A DNA stretch of 64,000 nucleotides from Acetobacter estunensis (GTDB taxonomy: Bacteria; Pseudomonadota; Alphaproteobacteria; Acetobacterales; Acetobacteraceae): positions 1 through 64,000 of the forward strand of contig NZ_WOTH01000012.1 in assembly GCF_011516945.1 (NCBI RefSeq). The letters run 5' to 3'. A program made the position numbers and the translations under genes. Below the pieces are notes generated by a model. It did no database searches. It saw only the letters and a list, made by a program, of their open reading frames with translations, and had not been told where the DNA came from. Shown here piece by piece: positions 28,758 through 38,444 of this stretch. The number at the start of each line of letters is the position of its first letter. The stretch's first letter is position 1.

Positions 28758-29990
28758 TCAGGGACCGGGACTGAGACGACGGCGTAGGGCGTTTGCCGCC
28801 ACCATCATCACCGGCCCCAGCGCCATGACGCAGAAGGTGGGGATGATCGAGTCGGCGGGCATGAAGCCCATGATAAGGCCGCTCACCGATCCGATGCTGA
28901 ATTGCAGTGTGCCCATCATGGCCGAGGCAGTGCCGGCATGAGCGCCGTGATGGTGCAGGGCCAGCACGGTGGCGTTGCCTCCGATAAAGCCCAGAGAGCC
29001 GGTCATGAAGACGATCAGTGCGCCTATGGCAAGCGGCGTAGCGGCCGTCACGATATGGGATGCGACCAGTCCCACACTCAATAATCCGGCACACGCGCAC
29101 CACGCGATGCCGAACTGCATGAGCGTTTCCAGTTCCATGCGGTGAATGAGCCATCCACTGACCTGTGTGCTGGCAATGAACAGGGCGGCATTGATGCCGA
29201 AGAAGATGGCGAACTGAGCGGGGGAGAAGCCCAGAAGATGCTCGAACACCACAGGTGCGCCGCCGATATAGGCGAACATGACAAAGGTGGAAGCACTGGC
29301 GATGAGCGCATTGAGCAGGAAATGCGGCTCGCGCAGAACCAGAAGATAGCGTGAAAGGATGGCGATGGGCGGCAGACGCACACGTCGCGCCTGTGGAAGT
29401 GTTTCGGGCAGCATGAGCGCAATCGCCGCGCACCCTATGAGGCCATAGAGCACGGCAATCCAGAAGATATACCGCCATGAGCCGAAGGCGAGAACGACTC
29501 CGCCCAGAGAAGGCGCCAGAATCGGCATGACACCGAATACCAGCGTGAGCTGAGTCATGATGCGTGCGCCGTCCCGTCCGGTCGCGATGTCGCGGATCAC
29601 GGCGCGCGGCACCACGGCGCTGGCCGATCCCCCGATGGCCGCGAGAAAACGGAACACACAGAAAAGGTGAAAGTTGGCGGTTACGGCGCAGCCGATGGAC
29701 GCGAGGATGTAGATCAGCAACCCACCCATCAGCGGTGCGCGTCGCCCGAACCGGTCCGAAAGGGGACCTGAGGAAAACTGCCCCACCGCCAGCCCGGCAA
29801 ACCATGCTGCCAGCGTGAACTGGGCGGAACCCGGCCCTCCCCCGAGATCGTGATCCAGAATGGGAAAGGCCGGAAGATACATGTCGGTGGACAGCGGACC
29901 GATGGCGGTCACGAGGCCCAGCAGGACGACAAGGGAGAAGGGCAGGCGTCCACTGGCCTGCATCAGTTCGACGGAGTGCTTGCTGGGCAT
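28758..29990 (-). CDS. Bcr/CflA-family MFS drug efflux transporter
   Basis: This 410-residue protein has 12 predicted membrane segments and the Bcr/CflA signatures: LSTDMYLPAFP in helix 1, SGPLSDRFGRRAPLM in loop 2-3, FRFLAAIGGSASAVVPRAVIRD in helix 4-5, and GNATVLALHHHGAHAGTASAMMG in helix 10-11. Members export drugs such as bicyclomycin, chloramphenicol or sulfonamides, and some export cysteine. ATG 29990 is used; the ribosome binding site is weak and an internal ATG at 29963 is possible. It lies downstream of the RNA methyltransferase gene on the same strand, with a 107-base gap. Confidence 0.88.
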   Translation of the reverse strand: MPSKHSVELMQASGRLPFSLVVLLGLVTAIGPLSTDMYLPAFPILDHDLGGGPGSAQFTLAAWFAGLAVGQFSSGPLSDRFGRRAPLMGGLLIYILASIGCAVTANFHLFCVFRFLAAIGGSASAVVPRAVIRDIATGRDGARIMTQLTLVFGVMPILAPSLGGVVLAFGSWRYIFWIAVLYGLIGCAAIALMLPETLPQARRVRLPPIAILSRYLLVLREPHFLLNALIASASTFVMFAYIGGAPVVFEHLLGFSPAQFAIFFGINAALFIASTQVSGWLIHRMELETLMQFGIAWCACAGLLSVGLVASHIVTAATPLAIGALIVFMTGSLGFIGGNATVLALHHHGAHAGTASAMMGTLQFSIGSVSGLIMGFMPADSIIPTFCVMALGPVMMVAANALRRRLSPGP

Positions 29991-30097
29991 GCCTGAATCC
30001 GGCCAGAAAACGAGAGAGTTGCGCCTATGCCCGTGCAGGCTGAGCCTGTCCATGCCTGCCCGGTGTGAAGCCGACCTCGGCACACGGCATGGCGGCG

Positions 30098-31438
30098 TTA
30101 GCGGGTGGTTTTGCGTGAAAAACGGCAGACCGTCTCGATCTCGGCCGACCACAGGAACTGGTCCACTACGGTCACCGCATCGATCGTGTAGCCACAGGCC
30201 AGAAGTCGGGTGGCATCACGAAACAGCATCTGCGGATTGCAACTTACATAGATGAGGGTCGTGGGTTTGGCGTCGAGCAGAGCCTGCATTTGCAGCCCGG
30301 CGCCCCCATACGGTGGGTCGAGCACCACAGCCAGCGCTGTTCCGAGTTCGCGGGTGTTCAGTGGCTGCCGGTCAAGATCGCGCTGGTGAGCTTCCACCCG
30401 ATGCCCTGTGGCCGCGCGCTGAAGGGCGCGGGTGGCTCCGCGATGGCCCTCATACGCTTCGACCCGGACATGCTCTGCCAACGGAAACGTGAGAGTTCCA
30501 CAGCCCGCGTGGAGTTCGACGACGTGGGCTTTGCGTCCCGGAATACGAGGCAGCGCGGCTACAACGGCCTGCTGGATCGCGGCTTCCCCTTCCCGACTGG
30601 CCTGCAGAAAGGCTCCGGGCGGTGGTTCGACATCCACGCCTGCAAAAGCGATTCGCGGCGCGCCCACCTGAGCCAGTATTTCCGGCTCTTCCTTCGGTCC
30701 CGGCTGTTTGCCCGCAATGCGGGGAATGCCGTGCGCACGGGCGAAATCGGCCAGCCGCTCCCGATCGCGTGGGGAGGCATCGTGCTTCGAGACGATCAGA
30801 AGATCAGGCCCGGTATCGAGAAGATTGATCGCAAGTTCCGCTTCGCGACGGAACAGATCAAGCCGGGGAAACAGATCCCGCAGAGGGGGAAGAAGCTTCA
30901 GGATATCGGGGTGCAGCACATGGCATTCGGTCAGATCCACCACATCGCCGCCACGGCGATGCAGGCCGATAACCAGAGCTGTGCCCTGTTGGCGCACGGC
31001 CAGATCCGCACGCCGGCGTGTGGAAGGCGCCGTTGCGACAACGGAGATCGACGGAAGCGTTGTGGCGCCCGCTTTTTGGAGCCCGTCCTGAATCCGGTTC
31101 TTCTTCCACGTCTGAATCCACGACAGGGGAAGATGCTGGAGCGTGCAGCCGCCGCAGACACCGAAAAGCCCGCAAGGTGGCGGAACCCGCTCGGGAGCCG
31201 GGATCATCACCTCCACAAGTCGGGCGCGGCCTTGAGCACTCGGCTGGGCCAGCACCACGTCGCCGGGGGCTGTCAGGGAGATGAAGGCAACATCCGTGCC
31301 ATTCGACGGATCGAGTGGCCGCGCCAGCCCATCCCCGGCACTTCCAAGCGCTTCGACCTTCCATGCGAAAGGCGGAACAAGGACAGCGTCAGGACGAGGT
31401 GAAGTGCGGGAACGGCGGCGCTCAGGCTTCCGCCGCAT
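30098..31438 (-). CDS. RumA/RlmD-family 23S rRNA (uracil-C5)-methyltransferase
   Basis: This 446-residue class I SAM methyltransferase methylates a uracil in RNA. The N-terminal part is TRAM-like (GDGLARPLD...GDVV). The iron-sulfur cysteines are in CGLFGVCGGCTLQHL with a fourth probably in TECHVL. The SAM motif is ELHAGCGTLTFPLA, the NPPY-like motif reads DPPYGGAGLQ, and the catalytic Cys is in YVSCNPQMLFRD. The exact target uracil (U747, U1939 or tRNA) cannot be assigned. ATG 31438 lies inside the end of the helicase gene, overlapping it by 17 bases, so the two are coupled; the first 20 residues are basic and low complexity, so the true start could be later. Confidence 0.88.
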   Translation of the reverse strand: MRRKPERRRSRTSPRPDAVLVPPFAWKVEALGSAGDGLARPLDPSNGTDVAFISLTAPGDVVLAQPSAQGRARLVEVMIPAPERVPPPCGLFGVCGGCTLQHLPLSWIQTWKKNRIQDGLQKAGATTLPSISVVATAPSTRRRADLAVRQQGTALVIGLHRRGGDVVDLTECHVLHPDILKLLPPLRDLFPRLDLFRREAELAINLLDTGPDLLIVSKHDASPRDRERLADFARAHGIPRIAGKQPGPKEEPEILAQVGAPRIAFAGVDVEPPPGAFLQASREGEAAIQQAVVAALPRIPGRKAHVVELHAGCGTLTFPLAEHVRVEAYEGHRGATRALQRAATGHRVEAHQRDLDRQPLNTRELGTALAVVLDPPYGGAGLQMQALLDAKPTTLIYVSCNPQMLFRDATRLLACGYTIDAVTVVDQFLWSAEIETVCRFSRKTTR

Positions 31439-33623
31439 CCTCACCCATATCCTCGATCTTTACCGGCACGCGGCGGGGGAGCGTCATGAAGTGGGGCATA
31501 TCCGCGCCAAAACCGGTCACGCTTTCTGCCGGGGCATCGGGGATATCGGAACTGCCGTTATTGTTGCGACGGTCATCGCGCTTGCGCGGTGGTGCACGAC
31601 GCTCCTCACGGGCCGGAGCCTGCGTTTCTTCACGAGGCTTGACCGGACGGGCCTCACGCTCCTCGGTCTTGCGTGCGGCGGGTTGCGCGTCCGTCTCGGA
31701 TTTTTTGTCCGCGTTGCTGCGGCGCTTGCGCTTGTTGCGGCCGCGTCCACCCGTGTCATCGTCTTCCGCAGCCCAATCGAGCTGTTCGACGCCTTCGAGT
31801 TTAAGGCGGGGAATCGGCGCGCCGGTCAGGGCTTCGATCGCTTCGGCGAATTTGCGGTCATGCGGCGTGGCCAGACTGTAAGCCTTGCCTTGCTTTCCCG
31901 CGCGACCGGTGCGTCCGATGCGGTGGACATAATCCTCCGCATGGAACGGCAGGTCGAAATTGAAAACATGCGACAGACCGCCGATGTCGATCCCGCGAGC
32001 GGCAACATCAGAGCAGACAAGAATCTTCAGTTCGCCGGACTTGAACTTCTCCAGTGTCTGGAAACGAACCGACTGCGGCAGGTCGCCATGCAGTGCGCCT
32101 GCGGAGAAACCGTGCTTGAGCAACGATTTCAGCAGCACATCCACGTCACGTTTGCGGTTGCAGAAGATGATCGCATTCTGGAGATTTTCGGCCCGCAGCA
32201 TACGGCGCAGCGTCTTGCGCTTGTCCCCGTCGTCCACGACCACCAGGCCCGCTTCGATCGTCGTGGCCACCGTGGAGGGACGGCTGACGGTGATCTCACG
32301 CGGGGACTGGAGAAAAGCGTCGGCCAGACGACGGATTTCGGGAGCCATGGTGGCCGAGAAGAAGAGTGTCTGGCGGGTGCGGGGCAGGAGGCCCACAATA
32401 CGCTCAATGTCGGGGATGAAACCCATGTCCAGCATGCGGTCGGCTTCGTCGATGACGAGGATGCGCGTCTGCGTCAGCAGCAGGCCGCCACGCTCGAACA
32501 GGTCGATCAGGCGACCGGGGGTTGCGATCAGCACGTCCACGCCGCGGTTCAGCACTTCCTTCTGATCGGCCATGCTTTCACCGCCGATGAGCAGCGCGTG
32601 GGTCAGCTTGAGGTGCTTGCCGTAGTTGACGAAGTTCTCCGCCACCTGAAGCGCAAGTTCGCGCGTCGGTTCGAGAATGAGAGAGCGCGGCATCCGGGCG
32701 CGGGCGCGGGAGCCGGACAGGATTTCAAGCAGCGGCAGCGTGAAGGAAGCTGTCTTGCCGGTGCCGGTCTGCGCCACGCCCAGCACATCCTGCCCACGTA
32801 ACACGGCGGGAATGGCCTGCGCCTGAATCGGTGTCGGATGGACGTAGCCCATCTCCTGCACGGCTTGCAGGAGCGGTGCGGAAAGACCCAGATCGCTGAA
32901 CAATGGCTCAGCGTCTTCGGCTTTGGCCACAGGTGCCGCAACGACAGGCGCCGCTTCGACAATGACGGATTTGTGCGACTGGGGAGCCGGTTCTGTGGTG
33001 ACTTCCAGCGCGCCGGTGATGTGGAGCGGGTGGTGCTCCTCATCTTCCGCAGGCGTCTGCGGTTCGACGGTTTCAGCCGTAGGGGTCGTCTCTTCGGTGG
33101 CTTCTACCTTGGTCGCTTTCTTTGCACGCGGTTTGCGGGTGGTCGTGCTGGTGGCGCGCTTGCGCGGTGTCTTTTTCGGAGTGTCCTCAGCAGCCTCGGG
33201 CGCGTCAGCCGATTCGGCTGCTGGTGCGGCTTCGGCAACAGCGGTTGTCGCGGCCTTGCGCCGGGGCGTCCGCTTTTTTACCGGGGCCTTCACCTCTTCC
33301 TCAGTGGCCGTCGGTGTTTCCACCTCTGTGGCAACTTCAGGCTTGGCAACTTTTTTGCGTGTGCGCGTGGTCTTGGGCGCAGGCTTCGCCGGAGTCTCTT
33401 CGATCTCGACTGCGGGCGTTTTCACTGCCGCGCTCGTCTTGCGTCGTGTCGTTCGTCGAGCGGGCTTGCCGGTCTCGGCCTGAGGGGCCTCTGTCTGCAC
33501 GGCAGGGACTTCCGTCGTCTCGTCGGGGACGGGAGCTTCCGCTGTGGCGGCCTTGCGGGCGCGTGGACGTGCTGCCGCCTTGCGCGGCTTCCTCTCGGTC
33601 GTGTCGGTGGCTTTGGGGCTCAA
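31422..33623 (-). CDS. DEAD-box RNA helicase with histone-H1-like N-terminal extension
   Basis: This 733-residue ATP-dependent RNA helicase has a typical core: Q motif PTPIQAQA, Walker A AQTGTGKT near residue 285, DEAD box VIDEADRML near 388, SAT in FFSATM, and HRIGRTGRAGK. The core resembles RhlE. What is unusual is the first 240 residues, a low-complexity Lys/Arg/Ala/Thr/Pro/Glu region with KKTPRKR, TRKPRAKKATK and RRTTRRKT motifs, like histone H1 or AlgP-type tails. The C-terminal 110 residues are also basic, then acidic. The only available start is TTG 33623 (GAGAG 4 bases before), as no ATG occurs before the core. It would act in ribosome assembly or RNA turnover, and is coupled to the RNA methyltransferase gene. 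Confidence 0.9.
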   Translation of the reverse strand: MSPKATDTTERKPRKAAARPRARKAATAEAPVPDETTEVPAVQTEAPQAETGKPARRTTRRKTSAAVKTPAVEIEETPAKPAPKTTRTRKKVAKPEVATEVETPTATEEEVKAPVKKRTPRRKAATTAVAEAAPAAESADAPEAAEDTPKKTPRKRATSTTTRKPRAKKATKVEATEETTPTAETVEPQTPAEDEEHHPLHITGALEVTTEPAPQSHKSVIVEAAPVVAAPVAKAEDAEPLFSDLGLSAPLLQAVQEMGYVHPTPIQAQAIPAVLRGQDVLGVAQTGTGKTASFTLPLLEILSGSRARARMPRSLILEPTRELALQVAENFVNYGKHLKLTHALLIGGESMADQKEVLNRGVDVLIATPGRLIDLFERGGLLLTQTRILVIDEADRMLDMGFIPDIERIVGLLPRTRQTLFFSATMAPEIRRLADAFLQSPREITVSRPSTVATTIEAGLVVVDDGDKRKTLRRMLRAENLQNAIIFCNRKRDVDVLLKSLLKHGFSAGALHGDLPQSVRFQTLEKFKSGELKILVCSDVAARGIDIGGLSHVFNFDLPFHAEDYVHRIGRTGRAGKQGKAYSLATPHDRKFAEAIEALTGAPIPRLKLEGVEQLDWAAEDDDTGGRGRNKRKRRSNADKKSETDAQPAARKTEEREARPVKPREETQAPAREERRAPPRKRDDRRNNNGSSDIPDAPAESVTGFGADMPHFMTLPRRVPVKIEDMGEDAAEA

Positions 33624-33721
33624 GTCGCTCTCAGATATGTCGGCTGCGGTGAGGCAGATGCGCGCGGTGCGCGGATGGCCGGGATCAGAACCGGTGCCTG
33701 TCGGTAGGCTGTCCCGAGCAG

Positions 33722-33757
33722 AAAATCAAGCACCGTCGGCGGTACGGGCGCCGACGG
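33722..33757 (-). terminator. Probable terminator after CopD-like gene
   Basis: CCGTCGGCG and CGCCGACGG (33733-33741 and 33749-33757) form a perfect 9-bp stem with a 7-base loop. On the minus strand TGCTTGATTTT follows, giving a short T stretch. It lies 20 bases past the stop of the CopD-like gene. Confidence 0.5.
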
Positions 33758-33776
33758 AAATGAGGCGATGCGTGCG

Positions 33777-34226
33777 TCAGAACCCGTGTCCCATCGCCGC
33801 GCAGAGAATGGCGAGCATTCCACAGCCCACGATCCCCAGCATCAGGCTGCGGATGGAGTCGAACGTAGCGGGCTTGGGCCGCATGGCGCGTCGGGCCGTC
33901 TGATAGGGACCGTAGAAGACACGCAGGAACAGTCCAGCCATGATGAGACCGAAAACCTGCATGGCGTTGACGGTCCAGGGCATGACGGCAAAGCCGCCTT
34001 CGTGCACGATCATGAGCCAGCCGGTGATCAGCACCGTGGGCATCAGGTGCCAGACCACGCGCAGGAACCGCTTGAGCGTGAGCAGATGCACGGCGCTGCG
34101 CTGGGCGTTGTCGAGTAGCGTGAGCGCCGGACGGAGGATCAGCGCGGCATAGGTCGCCCCACCCACCCAGACGGCCATGCCGGCGATGTGCAGGGTGAGA
34201 ACGAGGCTCCAGAGGATGTGAGGCAT
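33777..34226 (-). CDS. Small four-helix membrane protein, CopD/HemJ-like
   Basis: This 149-residue inner-membrane protein has four predicted helices (about residues 5-30, 55-76, 84-105 and 125-146). The first helix contains LTLHIAGMAVWVGG, and the second follows a His in RVVWHLMP, a pattern typical of CopD-like and HemJ-like proteins in which the histidines could hold haem or copper. The sequence does not decide between a copper-handling and a protoporphyrinogen-oxidase-like role. ATG 34226 follows GGAG at 5 bases. It is divergent from the NAD(P)H-hydrate repair gene. Confidence 0.72.
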   Translation of the reverse strand: MPHILWSLVLTLHIAGMAVWVGGATYAALILRPALTLLDNAQRSAVHLLTLKRFLRVVWHLMPTVLITGWLMIVHEGGFAVMPWTVNAMQVFGLIMAGLFLRVFYGPYQTARRAMRPKPATFDSIRSLMLGIVGCGMLAILCAAMGHGF

Positions 34227-34346
34227 GCGGACTCCATCGGATCAGGACGACAGGACGATCGTGCGGCTTGATCGCCAATTCGGCCAAGGAACGCAAGCGA
34301 GCGCCTGTTTCGCGCGGCTTGCCGAAATCATGAAAGGTTCCCCGAC

Positions 34347-35804
34347 ATGACACAGGACCGTCACACATTCGCTCTTCCGTCCCCGCAGGAAATGGGGCGC
34401 ATCGATCACGCAGCCTCCCGCACCGTGCCTGTGAGTGTTCTCATGGAACACGCCGGTCGGGCCGTGGCCCGCGCCGTGCGACGTTTCACGAAACCGGTTC
34501 GTGTGCTGGTCCTCTGCGGGCCGGGCAATAATGGCGGTGACGGCTGGGTGGCCGCCCGCCATCTGGCGAATGCGGGCTGGCCCGTCAGCGCCGCCGTAAT
34601 GGCGGAGCCGAAACCGGGTAGCGATGCTGCGGCGGTGATGGCCCGATTCCATGGGCCGCGCGTGCCGTTTACGGCTCAGGAGGCCGCGCATGCCGATCTT
34701 GTGATCGATGCGGTGTTCGGCGCGGGTCTGTCGCGAGATGTGAGCGACGATGTGGGCGCTGTGCTCGCGGCGGCGAAGCGTGTCGTGGCCATCGACATGC
34801 CGACGGGTGTGGACGGCGCGACAGGGCATGTGCGCGGTCCTGCGCGGGCTGCGGAACTGACGGTCACGTTCTTTCGTGCCAAGCCCGGGCATCTGCTTCT
34901 GCCGGGACGGGAGTTGTGCGGCCGACTGGAAGTGCATGACATCGGCATTCCTGTCGCCACGCTCGATGACGTCGCGGTGCAGACGTTCTGGAACAGGCCG
35001 GGTTTGTGGCGGCTTCCAGTTCCGGGAATGGAGTCGCACAAATACAGCCGTGGCGTGGTGAGTCTGTGCGCGGGAGCAGCCATGCCGGGAGCGGCGCGTC
35101 TTTCGGCCACGGCCGCACGGCACACGGGCGCCGGACTGGTGCGCGTTGCAGCGGGTGAGGCGGCGCCCGGCTTCCGGCTGGGGGCGCCGGGGCTGATCAT
35201 CGATGACGGGGCTCTCGAGACGTTGCTGGAGGACCAGCGGCGACATGTCTGGATCTGCGGTCCCGGTCTGCTGCCGGAAGAAGTGGAAAAGGTGATGCCT
35301 GCGCTGGTGGCGGCAAAGCGCTGCGTGCTGGCGGATGCGGGAGCGTTTTCGTGGGCGGCCGGTGCGCCGGAGCGTCTGCGTGGCGTGGCCGTGGTGACGC
35401 CCCATGCGGGCGAGTTCGCGCGGGTGTTCGGCAAGCCGGGCGACGACCTTCTGGCAGCGGCCCGCGCGGCGGCGGCGCACATTGAGGCGGTGGTGGTGCT
35501 CAAGGGCGCGTCCACGCTCATCGCGGCGCCGGACGGTCGCGTGGCGATCAACACGCATGCCACCCCCGCGCTCGGGACGGCGGGTTCGGGAGACACGCTG
35601 ACGGGGATCATCGGGGCGCTGCTCGCGGCCCGGATGGCGCCATGGGAGGCGGCCTGCGCCGGTGTGTGGCTGCACGGAGAGGCCGGCCTGCGCGCTGGAG
35701 ACTGGCTGATCGCGGAGGATCTGGACGTGCATCTGGGCGCAGCCCGGGATGAGGCGACGCGGCTTCAGGGGGAGAGCAATGAGGCGGAATCCCGGAAACG
35801 GTGA
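34347..35804 (+). CDS. nnr: Bifunctional NAD(P)H-hydrate epimerase / ADP-dependent dehydratase
   Basis: This 485-residue repair enzyme restores hydrated NADH and NADPH. The N-terminal YjeF domain (about residues 1-205) epimerises the hydrates and has CGPGNNGGDGWVAARHL. The C-terminal ribokinase-like domain (about 225-475) dehydrates the S-form and shows SHKYSRG, CGPGL, VTPHAGEFARVF, VVLKGASTLIA and the catalytic GTAGSGDTLTGII. Both halves appear intact. ATG 34347 follows AAAGG. tRNA-Leu begins 90 bases after its stop. Confidence 0.94.
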   Translation: MTQDRHTFALPSPQEMGRIDHAASRTVPVSVLMEHAGRAVARAVRRFTKPVRVLVLCGPGNNGGDGWVAARHLANAGWPVSAAVMAEPKPGSDAAAVMARFHGPRVPFTAQEAAHADLVIDAVFGAGLSRDVSDDVGAVLAAAKRVVAIDMPTGVDGATGHVRGPARAAELTVTFFRAKPGHLLLPGRELCGRLEVHDIGIPVATLDDVAVQTFWNRPGLWRLPVPGMESHKYSRGVVSLCAGAAMPGAARLSATAARHTGAGLVRVAAGEAAPGFRLGAPGLIIDDGALETLLEDQRRHVWICGPGLLPEEVEKVMPALVAAKRCVLADAGAFSWAAGAPERLRGVAVVTPHAGEFARVFGKPGDDLLAAARAAAAHIEAVVVLKGASTLIAAPDGRVAINTHATPALGTAGSGDTLTGIIGALLAARMAPWEAACAGVWLHGEAGLRAGDWLIAEDLDVHLGAARDEATRLQGESNEAESRKR

Positions 35805-35894
35805 GCGCACAAGGAGCGGCCGCGACCTTGCCCCGCGCGGCGGTCTGCGGTAAGCGGGCGCCCTTGACGTTCCGGGTGAGCCGGCAGGTCATGT

Positions 35895-35979
<85 letters not shown>

Positions 35980-36004
35980 ATTGTCTGTCTTGGGCTGAGG
36001 ACGT

Positions 36005-36023
36005 GACCGCTGTCGCGGTCTTT
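36005..36023 (+). terminator. Short hairpin after tRNA-Leu
   Basis: GACCGC (36005-36010) pairs with GCGGTC (36015-36020) around a 4-base loop, followed by TTT. It lies 25 bases past the tRNA 3' end and before tig. The T-run is short. Confidence 0.45.
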
Positions 36024-36104
36024 CGCCGGAATGACGGGTGCAGCCACGAGGGTCGGCGCCCGGATGTTTGTGACGAGTTCGTACGAAGAGGATGGCCTGG
36101 GCAT

Positions 36105-37436
36105 ATGCAGGTTACAGAGACGCTTTCCGAAGGCCTGAAGCACGCCTTCACCGTGGTCGTTCCGTCGGCCGAACTCGAGCAGAAGGAGGAGGCCCGTCTC
36201 AAGGAAGTGGCCGCTTCCGCCAAGCTGCCGGGCTTCCGTCCGGGCAAGGTGCCCGTCGCCATCGCGCGTCAGCGCTTCGGTGACAGCGTGAAGGGCGAAG
36301 TGCTTGAGCAGACGGTGAACGACTCGCTGCGCAGCCTGTTCGAGGAGCGTAACCTGCGCCCCGCTCTCCAGCCGAAGGTCGAAGTGACGTCGGGTGGTGA
36401 CGGCAAGGGCGATCTGGAATTCAAGGTTGAGACGGAAGTTCTGCCCGAAATCAAGGTGCCGGATCTGTCCGATCTGTCCCTCGTGCGCCTGAAAGCCGAG
36501 CCGGACGCCGCCACGGTGGACAAGGCCATTGAGGACATCGCCAAGCGTCAGCGTGAATTCGTAACGGTCGAGGAAGTGCGTCCGGCCACCAAGGGCGACG
36601 TCATCGCGATCGACTTCGTGGGTAAGCGCGATGGCGTGCCCTTCGAGGGCGGCACGGCTGAGAACATCAATGTCGAGATCGGCGGCGAAGGGTTCATCCC
36701 CGGTTTTGCCGAGCAGATCGAGGGCATGAAGCCGGGCGAGGAGAAGGTCATCACGGTGACGTTCCCCGAGGATTACGGCGCGAAGGAACTGGCCGGTCAG
36801 ACCGCCACGTTCGACATCAAGGCCCGTGAACTGAAGAAGCCGGTCGAATCCGAGATCAACGACGATCTGGCCAAGAAGCTCGGTTTCGAGAGTCTTGAGC
36901 AGATCCGTGAGCTGATCGGCAAGCAGGTCGAGGGCGAATACGAGCAGCTTTCTCGCCTGCGTCTGAAGCGCGAGCTTCTGGACAAGCTGGCCGAAAAGAC
37001 CGATTTCCCCGCGCCGGAAGGCATGGTGGACGCCGAGTTCGAGCAGATCTGGGCGCGTGTCGAGGCTGACCGCAAGTCGGGCGAACTGGACGATGAAGAC
37101 AAGGACAAGGACGAAGCGACGCTGAAGGCGGACTACCGCAAGATCGCCGAGCGTCGCGTGAAGCTGGGTCTTCTTCTGGCCGAAATTGGCCGCGAAAAGG
37201 GCATCACCGTCACGCAGGACGAGATGGCGCGCGCCATCCGTGCCGAGGCCATGCGCTATCGTGGTCAGGAGCAGCAGGTGTTCGACTTCTTCGTGAAGAA
37301 CCCGCAGGCGGCCGAGTCCCTTCGGGGCCCGATTTTCGAAAACAAGGTGATCGACTACATTGTCGAACTGGCGAAGGTTGAGGACAAGACGGTGACACCG
37401 GATGAGCTGGCCGACATGCCAGCCGCTGGCGCCTGA
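36105..37436 (+). CDS. tig: Trigger factor
   Basis: This 443-residue ribosome-bound chaperone and prolyl isomerase meets new chains at the exit tunnel. The N-terminal ribosome-binding domain carries the signature GFRPGKVP near residue 43. The FKBP-type domain (about 150-240) contains GDVIAIDFVGKRDG and FIPGFAEQIEGMKPGEEK. The helical C-terminal arms follow. An acidic insertion (ELDDEDKDKDEA) lies near residue 325. ATG 36105 is chosen as the family start; the purine-rich GAGGA lies rather far upstream. It heads the protein-quality block and ends in a strong terminator before clpP. Confidence 0.96.
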   Translation: MQVTETLSEGLKHAFTVVVPSAELEQKEEARLKEVAASAKLPGFRPGKVPVAIARQRFGDSVKGEVLEQTVNDSLRSLFEERNLRPALQPKVEVTSGGDGKGDLEFKVETEVLPEIKVPDLSDLSLVRLKAEPDAATVDKAIEDIAKRQREFVTVEEVRPATKGDVIAIDFVGKRDGVPFEGGTAENINVEIGGEGFIPGFAEQIEGMKPGEEKVITVTFPEDYGAKELAGQTATFDIKARELKKPVESEINDDLAKKLGFESLEQIRELIGKQVEGEYEQLSRLRLKRELLDKLAEKTDFPAPEGMVDAEFEQIWARVEADRKSGELDDEDKDKDEATLKADYRKIAERRVKLGLLLAEIGREKGITVTQDEMARAIRAEAMRYRGQEQQVFDFFVKNPQAAESLRGPIFENKVIDYIVELAKVEDKTVTPDELADMPAAGA

Positions 37437-37471
37437 AACGGTTGAGCGGCCCTTTCGGGGCTTGCGATTCG

Positions 37472-37519
37472 CGGCACCCATCCCTTCCGGTGTGAGGGGA
37501 TGGGTGCCGTGTTCGTTTT
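37472..37519 (+). terminator. Rho-independent terminator after tig
   Basis: CGGCACCCATCCC (37472-37484) pairs with GGGATGGGTGCCG (37497-37509) perfectly around a 12-base loop, followed by TGTTCGTTTT. Confidence 0.85.
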
Positions 37520-37678
37520 GGGGCATATGTTGGCGCCCGCGATGCAAATCACACCGATTTTCGCGTCGCGGGGTGGCGTCGGAGAGGTTTATCTCTATCT
37601 TAGGCAGACCGGGCGCTGCTCCGCCCCGTCTCCGCCATCGGGGCGGGACACGCAGGCACACAAGTCGGGAATGATGTG

Positions 37679-38317
37679 ATGAGGGATTCGAACCCTGTCG
37701 AGATTTACAACAACTCTCTCGTGCCGATGGTGGTCGAGCAGACCTCTCGGGGCGAGCGTGCGTTCGATATCTATTCGCGCCTTTTGCAGGAGCGGATCAT
37801 TTTCCTGACCGGTCCGGTCTACGATCAGGTCGCCTCCGTCATCTGTGCGCAGCTTCTTTATCTGGAGAGCGTGAACCCGACGAAGGAAATCTCGTTCTAC
37901 ATCAACAGCCCCGGCGGCGTAGTGTCGGCGGGCCTGTCGATCTACGACACCATGCAGTACATCCGCAGCCCGGTCAGCACGGTCTGTCTGGGGCAGGCGG
38001 CGTCCATGGGATCGTTGTTGCTGGCCGGGGGTGCCGCCAAGCGCCGCTACGCGCTGCCGAATGCGCGCGTGATGGTGCATCAGCCCTCGGGTGGTGCGCA
38101 GGGACAGGCGAGCGATATCGAGATTCAGGCGCAGGAGATCCTCACGATCCGCCGGCGCCTCAACGAGATCTACCGCGAGCACACCGGTCAGACGCTTGAG
38201 GAAATCGAGCGCAAGCTGGAGCGTGACAGCTACATGTCCGCCGAAGAAGCCAAGTCTTTCGGTATCGTGGACGAAGTCATCCGCAGCCATGAGGCCCAGT
38301 CACCGGAGAAGGCGTAA
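37679..38317 (+). CDS. clpP: ATP-dependent Clp protease proteolytic subunit
   Basis: This 212-residue serine protease forms the barrel that degrades proteins fed by ClpX. Catalytic Ser lies in [13 protein letters not shown], His in [11 protein letters not shown], and Asp in [13 protein letters not shown] 37679 follows GGGA; GTG 37676 is three bases earlier. It is 127 bases upstream of clpX; the gap contains a GCCCG/CGGGC hairpin without a clear T-run. Confidence 0.97.
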   Translation: MRDSNPVEIYNNSLVPMVVEQTSRGERAFDIYSRLLQERIIFLTGPVYDQVASVICAQLLYLESVNPTKEISFYINSPGGVVSAGLSIYDTMQYIRSPVSTVCLGQAASMGSLLLAGGAAKRRYALPNARVMVHQPSGGAQGQASDIEIQAQEILTIRRRLNEIYREHTGQTLEEIERKLERDSYMSAEEAKSFGIVDEVIRSHEAQSPEKA

Positions 38318-38444
38318 ATCCTTCGCCGCAGGCCGGGATGGCCTCGCCTCGCCTTGATGGGCAGGCAGGGAGCGGCTACGGTTTTTATTTGGCCCGGCTT
38401 TCAGGTCGGGCGGCCCTTCGGGGTCAGAGGTTGAGGAACGGCTG

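Noticed and set aside
28743-28763. Inverted repeat CCCTGA/TCAGGG over the two converging stop codons
   Set aside because: Only 6 bp and explained by both proteins ending in Pro-stop; no T-run on either strand, so not called a terminator.
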